Shown here one piece after another: positions 58,207-64,000 of a DNA stretch of 64,000 bases. Position 1 is the stretch's first letter; each line of letters opens with the position of its first letter. The DNA lies in the NCBI GenBank assembly GCA_963530515.1, contig CAUSEC010000020.1:1-64000 (forward strand), read 5' to 3'. The translations under genes were made by a program, and so were the position numbers. This stretch comes from CBFFRJ01 sp963530515. Lineage in GTDB: Bacteria > Pseudomonadota > Gammaproteobacteria > Enterobacterales > Enterobacteriaceae. The notes under the pieces are model-generated. The model was not told where the DNA came from. It made no database searches and saw only the letters and a list, made by a program, of their open reading frames with translations.

Positions 58207-61200
58207 AGGGTTCGACCGCGAAGGCTTTATCGAGCTTGCTGTACCCCAGCCCGTTAATCTTCCTGACTTTTATTTGCACTGGAATACGCTCCTTCATGGC
58301 CTCAACGTGGCTTATCACACCAATGGTTTTTCCGGTGGCGTTCAGCGCATCGAGGGCATCAAGAGCCGTGTCCAGCGTTTCACTGTCCAGCGTGCCAAAG
58401 CCTTCGTCGAGGAACAGTGAATCGATACGGGTTTTATGACTGACCAGATCTGACAGCGCCAGCGCCAGCGCAAGGCTGACGAGGAAGCTTTCACCCCCCG
58501 AGAGCGTACGCGTATCGCGCACCGTATCTGCCTGCCAGGTATCGACCACCTCCAGCTCCAGCGCTTCACTGGCCTTGCGCTTGAGCAAGTAGCGCCCGTG
58601 CAGGCGGTTGAGCTGATTGTTGGCAAGCCACACCAGGTTATCGAGGGTTAAGCCCTGGGCGAATTTACGGAACTTGTCACCGTCTCTGGAGCCAATGAGC
58701 TGGGAAAGGTGGCCCCAGTCATCGCAGCGTACCGCAACGCGCTCCATCTCCAGCATCAGGGCCTGAAGACGCTGGCGGTTATCCGCATCCTGCTTGAGCT
58801 GCTGGCGGAACTCGCCCTGGCGGGTGGTATTTTCGCGGATCGCGCCAGCCAGTGCGGCAAGGGACGCCTGGCTCTTCTGCGCCGAACTTTGTTCGTCAAT
58901 TGAGGCGGGAGGCTCTGCGGTGTGTGTCTTCAGCGCCTGCTCAGCACTGGCGACCAGCGTGTGTGCCTGCTGGCTTTCGCTCTCCAGCCGCTGACGGAGT
59001 TGCTCCAGGCGCAGCCGTTCGCCGTCTTCCAGCAGTGCATCCAGAAACGCCTGCTGGTCGACAAACGCGCTCTCTGCCAGCGCCCCGGCAAACTGTTTCT
59101 CCAGCGCCGTCAGGCGTTCCGTTTCCTGAGCAAGCTGCTGTTGCAGGGTTTGCCACTGGCTTTGCAGCGACACGCAGTCGTTATGCACCTGCTGCCAGTT
59201 ATCCAGCGCGACCTGTTTTTCAGCCTCAATGGCAGGCTCATCCGGGAGCGTATCGATAATCGGTGAGAGGCGGGCAAGGTTATCGTGCAGCGCGGTAAAG
59301 GCTGCGTGTTTTTCCTGCCACTGCGTCGATTCCTGCGTGCGTGCGGCCAGCCAGGCGGCTTCTTCACCTTCTGGCGGCAGCGTTAGCCCGAGCGGCTCCA
59401 GCAGGGCGGCGAGATGCGCGCGGCGGGTATCAGCGGCCTGCTGATACTGCTCCACCTGCAACCGTAGTTCGTTGATTTGGCTCTGTAACGTCTGGCGCTG
59501 GCTGAGCTGGTACAACTGATGTTCGTAAGCATCCTGCGCAGCCTGCCAGCTAGTGATATCGTGCTCCGGTGCCAGCGTGATATTCAGCGCTTTGCATAGT
59601 GTGGCCCACTCCTCGTGCAGCACAACATCATCCTGTTGCAGCATTTGGGCTTCACGCGTCTCCCTTTCATGCCGCTCCGCCAGCCCCTTCAGACGCTCGC
59701 TAAGGGCAACGCCGTCCTCTTTCATCTTGCGGACTTCAAGATCCAGCGCATCGCGTCGGGCCTGATTCACCCCCGGTACGATGGCCTGATATTCAGCGAT
59801 TGCCGGATGTGTGGTTGAGCCGCAAAGCGGGCAAGGGCTGTCAGGCTGAAGGCGGGCGCGTTCGCTTTCCAGACTGCGGATACGATCTTCTAGCTCGCAG
59901 ACGCTGCGAATTTCCGTCAGCAGCGTATTCTTCTCTTTATACTGCTCGCGCTTTAGCTTGAGTTCTTCCTCGCGTTTTTTGCGCTCAGCATCCAGCTCCA
60001 GAAGGCTTTGCTTGCGCTGGGTGAGGTGTTTTTGCAACGGCGCAAAACGGGCATGCAGGGTGTGTAGCTGCTGGCGTAACGGACGATGCTGAGCGCTCAA
60101 CGCCATTGCGGCAGCGACCTCTTCGGCCGTCATCTCCAGTGAAACGCTCATCAGGCTGCGCAATTTCAGCTCATTTTGTTCGATACGCGTTTGCAGCGCC
60201 TGCCAGGGTTTTTTATCGTCTTCCTGCTGGTTGAGCATGGCGCGCCAGCCAGCCAGTTCGCTTTGCCAGTGCTGAAAACGGGCGTTGTCGGTAAGCCAGC
60301 TTTTAAGGGTTATCTGCGAGGCCATCAGTTGCTCATGCTGATGCAGGGCGCTGGCCCGAATGCGCGCACGCAGGGTGCGGCTGGCATGTAAGCGAGTATT
60401 TACTTCTTCATTCTGACGATGGCTGGTCTGCCACTGGGTACGCTGCTCCTGCACGCGTTCCCACAGCGGGCGCAGCGCTATCGCGGGCTGAGCCCGACTG
60501 AGCCGCACAAGCTCTGGTTCTGCATCTGCCAGGGCCTGCACGGCGCGCTGGTGAGTGACCTGCGCATGTTGCAGGGCGCTGTGCAATTCCTGCTGGCGAT
60601 TCAGCCAGTTCAACTGAATCTGTGCTGCCTGTTGCCCGCCAAGCAGTCGCTGCTCCTCGTCAGTAAGTGCCTGCAAACTTGTGTTAAGCGCATCGCGTTG
60701 TTCGTCATTGAGCAGGACAACGCCCTCGGCCTGCGCCTGGCATTTCTCCAGCTCTGTTTTGGCAACTTTATGCTTTTCAAACACGTCGGCAGAAATCTGG
60801 CCGTAGATTTCGGTGCCGGTAAGCTCTTCCAGCAGTTCTGCACGCTCTTTGGGTTTGGCGTTAAGAAAGGCCGCAAATTGCCCCTGAGAGAGCAGCATGG
60901 AGCGGGTAAAACGCCCGTAATCCAGGCCGGTCAATGAGGCGGTTAATTCGAGTTTATCTTTGACTTTATCGGCAAGAATTTTACCGTCCGCGCAGAGTGC
61001 GAGTTCGACACGCGGCACCTGCAGGTTGCCGTCCGGCTGGTTGCGGGCGCGGGTCTGGCTCCAGAAGGCGCGATAAGCAACACCTTTGACTTCAAACTCC
61101 ACTTCCGCCAGGCAATCGGCGGTGTCGCGGGTCATCAGATCGTTTTGCGACTGCGAGACGTTATTCAGACGCGGGGTTTCATGGTAAAGCGCGAGGCAAA

Positions 61201-61348
61201 TCGCATCCAGTAGGGTGGTTTTACCCGCCCCGGTTGCGCCAGTGATGGCAAACAATCCGTTGCTGGCAAACGGCTCAGCGGTGAAATCAATTTTCCATTC
61301 CCCTTTCAGGGAGTTGAGGTTTCTCAGGCGCAGGCTAAGAATTTTCAT
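58205..61348 (-). CDS. sbcC: SbcC, exonuclease subunit (SMC/Rad50-like ATPase)
   Basis: ATPase subunit of the SbcCD nuclease that cleaves DNA hairpins and removes protein-blocked ends. 1047 residues: N-terminal Walker A GATGAGKTTLLD, long coiled coils, a central zinc hook CPLC (C506, C509), then the C-terminal signature LSGGESFLVSLALA and Walker B LFLDEGFGTLD. Overlaps the sbcD stop by 4 nt. Length equals that of E. coli SbcC (1048). Confidence 0.96.
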   Translation of the reverse strand: MKILSLRLRNLNSLKGEWKIDFTAEPFASNGLFAITGATGAGKTTLLDAICLALYHETPRLNNVSQSQNDLMTRDTADCLAEVEFEVKGVAYRAFWSQTRARNQPDGNLQVPRVELALCADGKILADKVKDKLELTASLTGLDYGRFTRSMLLSQGQFAAFLNAKPKERAELLEELTGTEIYGQISADVFEKHKVAKTELEKCQAQAEGVVLLNDEQRDALNTSLQALTDEEQRLLGGQQAAQIQLNWLNRQQELHSALQHAQVTHQRAVQALADAEPELVRLSRAQPAIALRPLWERVQEQRTQWQTSHRQNEEVNTRLHASRTLRARIRASALHQHEQLMASQITLKSWLTDNARFQHWQSELAGWRAMLNQQEDDKKPWQALQTRIEQNELKLRSLMSVSLEMTAEEVAAAMALSAQHRPLRQQLHTLHARFAPLQKHLTQRKQSLLELDAERKKREEELKLKREQYKEKNTLLTEIRSVCELEDRIRSLESERARLQPDSPCPLCGSTTHPAIAEYQAIVPGVNQARRDALDLEVRKMKEDGVALSERLKGLAERHERETREAQMLQQDDVVLHEEWATLCKALNITLAPEHDITSWQAAQDAYEHQLYQLSQRQTLQSQINELRLQVEQYQQAADTRRAHLAALLEPLGLTLPPEGEEAAWLAARTQESTQWQEKHAAFTALHDNLARLSPIIDTLPDEPAIEAEKQVALDNWQQVHNDCVSLQSQWQTLQQQLAQETERLTALEKQFAGALAESAFVDQQAFLDALLEDGERLRLEQLRQRLESESQQAHTLVASAEQALKTHTAEPPASIDEQSSAQKSQASLAALAGAIRENTTRQGEFRQQLKQDADNRQRLQALMLEMERVAVRCDDWGHLSQLIGSRDGDKFRKFAQGLTLDNLVWLANNQLNRLHGRYLLKRKASEALELEVVDTWQADTVRDTRTLSGGESFLVSLALALALSDLVSHKTRIDSLFLDEGFGTLDSETLDTALDALDALNATGKTIGVISHVEAMKERIPVQIKVRKINGLGYSKLDKAFAVEP

Positions 61349-62547
61349 GCGTCATGCTCCTGGTGCAGGCCGTGCAGCGTTTCTAAAAACAGTGCCTGTA
61401 AACGAGCCTGTTGGTCTTCATCGAGTGCTTCCTGCGCCAGGCGACGGGCAAAGACATCTTCCACTTTCAGCTCGCTCAGCGTTTCACGTCGTTCGCTGGC
61501 AAGAATGCGCTCACGCTGTTCCCGACTGCGGCGAACCAGCAAGACTTCAACCGGCAGTTCGGCGGTGAGTAGCTGGATTTTACGCTGCATATCGCTCAGA
61601 TATTCGTCGGTGGCAATTTCAATGTCCAGCCAGACCGGGCGTGCGACGTCATGCTCTCGCCACTGTTCCAGTTGCGCTTCAATTGCCGCCAGATCGCCTT
61701 TAATCACCCCTAACGGCTGGATAACCGGCACCTCCAGCGCTGTCACTTCGGCCAGTTTTCCCTCAGCAAATGTCACCAGATTGACATATTTGCCCTTGCC
61801 CGTTTCATCAAAGCTCAGGGCAATGGGGGAACCGCAGTAGCGGATATGCTCCTGGCCGCCAATTTTTTGCGGGCGATGGATATGGCCCAGGGCAATGTAA
61901 TCGGCAGGGGGGAAGTTCTGTGCCGGGAAGGCATCCAGGGTGCCGATGTAAATCTCGCGCACCGCATCGCTTTTGCTGGCTCCCACGGTGGTGAGATGGC
62001 CGCTGGCGATAATCGGGAGAGGGCTGTCACCGCGCATCTCGCAGGCAGCGTCATACTGCTGCTGATAATAGTCAGTGATGGCGCCCAACAGATGCTGCTG
62101 CTTTTCCTGCCCGGAAAGCCCCGCCTGGCTGGTCACAATGTCGCGCGGGCGCAGAAACGGCACCGGGCAGAAGACCGCGCCGGGGGAGCCGTCGCGCAGC
62201 GGGAGAATGAAAGGAGCCGTGCCTGCGCTGGCGACCACGGTGGTTTTCAGCCAGGCCAGAATATCTTTCGATTCATTGAGCGTGGCAACCGAGTCGTGGT
62301 TGCCCGCCAGCACCACCAGATGGCAGCCCGTGCTCTGGAGCTTCACCACAAACTGGTTATAAAGTTCGCGCGCGTAGCTCGGGGGCGAGCCGGTATCAAA
62401 GATGTCGCCCGCGACGATAATCGCGTCGACCTGATGTTCTTCTGCTGTTGCCAGCAGCCAGGTGAGGAAGGCGTCGTGTTCAGCGGCCCGGCTTTTGCTG
62501 TAAAAGTTCTGACCGAGGTGCCAGTCCGAAGTATGAATGATGCGCAT
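61345..62547 (-). CDS. sbcD: SbcD, exonuclease subunit (Mre11-like)
   Basis: Metallophosphatase-type nuclease partner of SbcC; 400 residues, as E. coli. Motifs I-IV: HTSDWHLGQ, VAGDIFDTG, LAGNHDS and later ASGHLT / ALGHIH. The start MRIIHTSDWHLGQ at 62547 is fixed by conservation. It overlaps sbcC by 4 nt and is divergent from phoB. Confidence 0.96.
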   Translation of the reverse strand: MRIIHTSDWHLGQNFYSKSRAAEHDAFLTWLLATAEEHQVDAIIVAGDIFDTGSPPSYARELYNQFVVKLQSTGCHLVVLAGNHDSVATLNESKDILAWLKTTVVASAGTAPFILPLRDGSPGAVFCPVPFLRPRDIVTSQAGLSGQEKQQHLLGAITDYYQQQYDAACEMRGDSPLPIIASGHLTTVGASKSDAVREIYIGTLDAFPAQNFPPADYIALGHIHRPQKIGGQEHIRYCGSPIALSFDETGKGKYVNLVTFAEGKLAEVTALEVPVIQPLGVIKGDLAAIEAQLEQWREHDVARPVWLDIEIATDEYLSDMQRKIQLLTAELPVEVLLVRRSREQRERILASERRETLSELKVEDVFARRLAQEALDEDQQARLQALFLETLHGLHQEHDA

Positions 62548-62667
62548 AGCGGTTCCGTGGCAAAAAAGCGTAAACAGTATTATAACATTCAAGGACCTGG
62601 GAGCAGACAGCGAATGCAACCTCGCTGCTGTCATAAAGCAAAATTATGAGTCATCTGTTGGTCATTT

Positions 62668-62696
62668 GTTTCATAAATCTGTCACAAAAGTGACGC
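62668..62696 (+). promoter_or_regulatory. Pho box of phoBR
   Basis: Half-sites GTTTCAT (62668-62674) and CTGTCAC (62679-62685) with 4-bp spacer, and a third, weaker GTGACGC (62690-62696) at the same period. The layout and CATAAATCTGTCA core match the autoregulated phoB promoter of E. coli. Confidence 0.82.
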
Positions 62697-62744
62697 ATAC
62701 TGGCGCCGCGGTTGACTGATGACTTTAATTAAACAGGGTAAATT

Positions 62745-63434
62745 ATGGCAAGACGCATTCTGGTCGTAGAAGATGAAGCACCCATTCGTGAGATGGTTTG
62801 CTTCGTGCTTGAGCAAAACGGCTTTCAACCTGTCGAAGCGGAAGATTATGACAGCGCGGTGAACCAGCTCAATGAACCCTGGCCCGACCTCATTTTGCTG
62901 GACTGGATGTTGCCTGGCGGTTCGGGTATCCAGTTCATTAAACACCTCAAACGTGAAGCCATGACCCGTGAAATCCCGGTGATGATGCTGACGGCACGCG
63001 GTGAAGAAGAAGATCGTGTCCGCGGCCTCGAAACGGGTGCTGACGACTACATTACCAAGCCTTTCTCTCCTAAAGAGCTGGTCGCGCGTATCAAAGCGGT
63101 CATGCGTCGCATCTCGCCGATGGCGGTTGAAGAAGTGATTGAAATGCAGGGGCTGAGCCTCGATCCCAGCTCTCACCGCGTGATGACCGGTGAAAATCCC
63201 CTGGACATGGGGCCGACGGAGTTTAAGCTGTTGCACTTCTTCATGACACACCCGGAACGTGTCTACAGCCGCGAACAGCTTCTGAATCACGTCTGGGGAA
63301 CCAATGTGTATGTTGAAGACAGAACGGTCGATGTTCACATTCGCCGTCTGCGTAAGGCCCTGGAACACAGCGGTCACGATCGTATGGTACAAACAGTTCG
63401 CGGCACGGGTTATCGATTCTCAACCCGTTTCTGA
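62745..63434 (+). CDS. phoB: Phosphate regulon response regulator PhoB
   Basis: OmpR-family activator of the Pho regulon; 229 residues, as E. coli. Receiver with acidic pocket VVEDEAP and phospho-acceptor Asp in LILLDWMLPG, lysine in YITKPFSPKEL; C-terminal winged helix GPTEFKLLHFFM...VYVEDRTVDVHIRRLRKAL. It acts on the Pho boxes before phoA and phoB in this window. Confidence 0.97.
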   Translation: MARRILVVEDEAPIREMVCFVLEQNGFQPVEAEDYDSAVNQLNEPWPDLILLDWMLPGGSGIQFIKHLKREAMTREIPVMMLTARGEEEDRVRGLETGADDYITKPFSPKELVARIKAVMRRISPMAVEEVIEMQGLSLDPSSHRVMTGENPLDMGPTEFKLLHFFMTHPERVYSREQLLNHVWGTNVYVEDRTVDVHIRRLRKALEHSGHDRMVQTVRGTGYRFSTRF

Positions 63435-63455
63435 AATCTGACAGGAGTGTGACGC

Positions 63456-64000
63456 GTGCTGGAACGGCTGTCATGGAAAAGGCTGGTACTCGAACTCATC
63501 CTATGTTGTCTACCCGCTGCACTGCTCGGCGTCTTCTTTGGTTACCTGCCGTGGTTTTTACTGGCGGCAGTAACGGGATTGCTGGCCTGGCATTTCTGGA
63601 ATTTAATGCGTCTTTCCTGGTGGTTATGGGTCGATAAAAGTATGACTCCGCCGCCAGGCACCGGAAGTTGGGAACCCCTGCTGTATGGTCTGCACCAGAT
63701 GCAGATGCGTAATAAAAAGCGTCGTCGTGAGCTGGGCAATCTGATCAAACGTTTTCGCAGCGGTGCGGAATCACTGCCGGATGCGGTGGTGCTCACCACG
63801 GAGGAAGGGGCGATTTTCTGGTGTAACGGCCTCGCGCAGCAGTTGCTTCATTTGCGCTGGCCGGACGATAACGGACAAAACATCCTCAACCTGCTGCGTT
63901 ACCCGGAATTCACCCGTTACTACAAAGCGAAAAACTTTGACAGGCCGCTGAATCTGGTGCTCAACAACGGTCGTCATCTTGAAATGCGTATGATGCCCTA
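63456..64000 (+). CDS. phoR: Phosphate regulon sensor kinase PhoR (partial, runs off the window)
   Basis: The first 181 codons of PhoR, starting at GTG (63456) behind ACAGGAG, as in E. coli (VLERLSWKRLVLELILCC). Two membrane segments lie at about residues 10-60, then a basic linker (NKKRRRELGNLIKRFRSG) and the start of the PAS domain (SLPDAVVLTTEEGAIFWCNG). The kinase domain lies beyond 64000; this is an edge effect, not a truncation. Confidence 0.96.
   Translation, partial: MLERLSWKRLVLELILCCLPAALLGVFFGYLPWFLLAAVTGLLAWHFWNLMRLSWWLWVDKSMTPPPGTGSWEPLLYGLHQMQMRNKKRRRELGNLIKRFRSGAESLPDAVVLTTEEGAIFWCNGLAQQLLHLRWPDDNGQNILNLLRYPEFTRYYKAKNFDRPLNLVLNNGRHLEMRMMP

Noticed and set aside
63456..64000. 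Truncated phoR as a pseudogene
   Set aside because: The frame is open to the last base; the gene is simply cut by the window edge.

Overview
The window is chromosomal DNA from a member of the Enterobacteriaceae. From about 33.6 kb to the right edge the gene order is the conserved enterobacterial backbone known from E. coli (hemB, autotransporter, iprA, ampH, sbmA-yaiW, yaiY, yaiZ, ddlA, iraP, phoA-psiF, dgcC, proC, yaiI, aroL-yaiA-aroM, ppnP, rdgC, mak, sbcDC, phoBR). Protein identity to E. coli looks high but not complete, and ERIC and REP repeats are present. An Enterobacter/Lelliottia/Leclercia-type genus is most likely; the species cannot be fixed from sequence alone.

The left half (1 to about 33.5 kb) is accessory and built from catabolic and transport modules. 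(a) 163-8155: a branched-chain-amino-acid-type ABC transporter operon reads leftward. It is divergent from a dgcN-dgcA-D-amino-acid aminotransferase operon, which suggests uptake and catabolism of a D-amino acid such as D-glutamate. (b) 8245-10460: a GT8 glycosyltransferase is translationally coupled to an aldonolactone-oxidase-type flavoprotein. (c) 10875-18510: a LacI-type regulator converges on an operon of small-molecule kinase, enolase paralogue, MFS carrier, D-2-hydroxyacid dehydrogenase, hydratase and HpaI-type aldolase. I cannot assign this to a described pathway, and it is the best candidate for a new system in the window. (d) 19135-22691: a minimal ethanolamine module (permease, EutB, EutC) with no microcompartment genes. 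(e) 23833-31643: a sugar-phosphate ABC transporter (AfuABC type) joined to UhpABC-like sensing genes. (f) 31776-33494: an OlsF-like two-domain acyltransferase, a candidate ornithine-lipid synthase.

A 62-bp sequence at the extreme left edge recurs with 60/62 identity at 23669-23730. Each copy lies about 100 bp beyond the stop codon of an ABC ATPase gene. The accessory block between them could have been mobilised or rearranged through such repeats.

Relative to E. coli, the backbone carries three insertions: an extensin-like protein and an MdtG-like exporter between ddlA and iraP, and a Rieske/FAD oxidoreductase between dgcC and proC. An isochorismatase-like hydrolase sits between ampH and sbmA. 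araJ is missing between mak and sbcC. Pho boxes are readable in front of phoA and phoB, and a TyrR box in front of aroL. phoR runs off the right edge.
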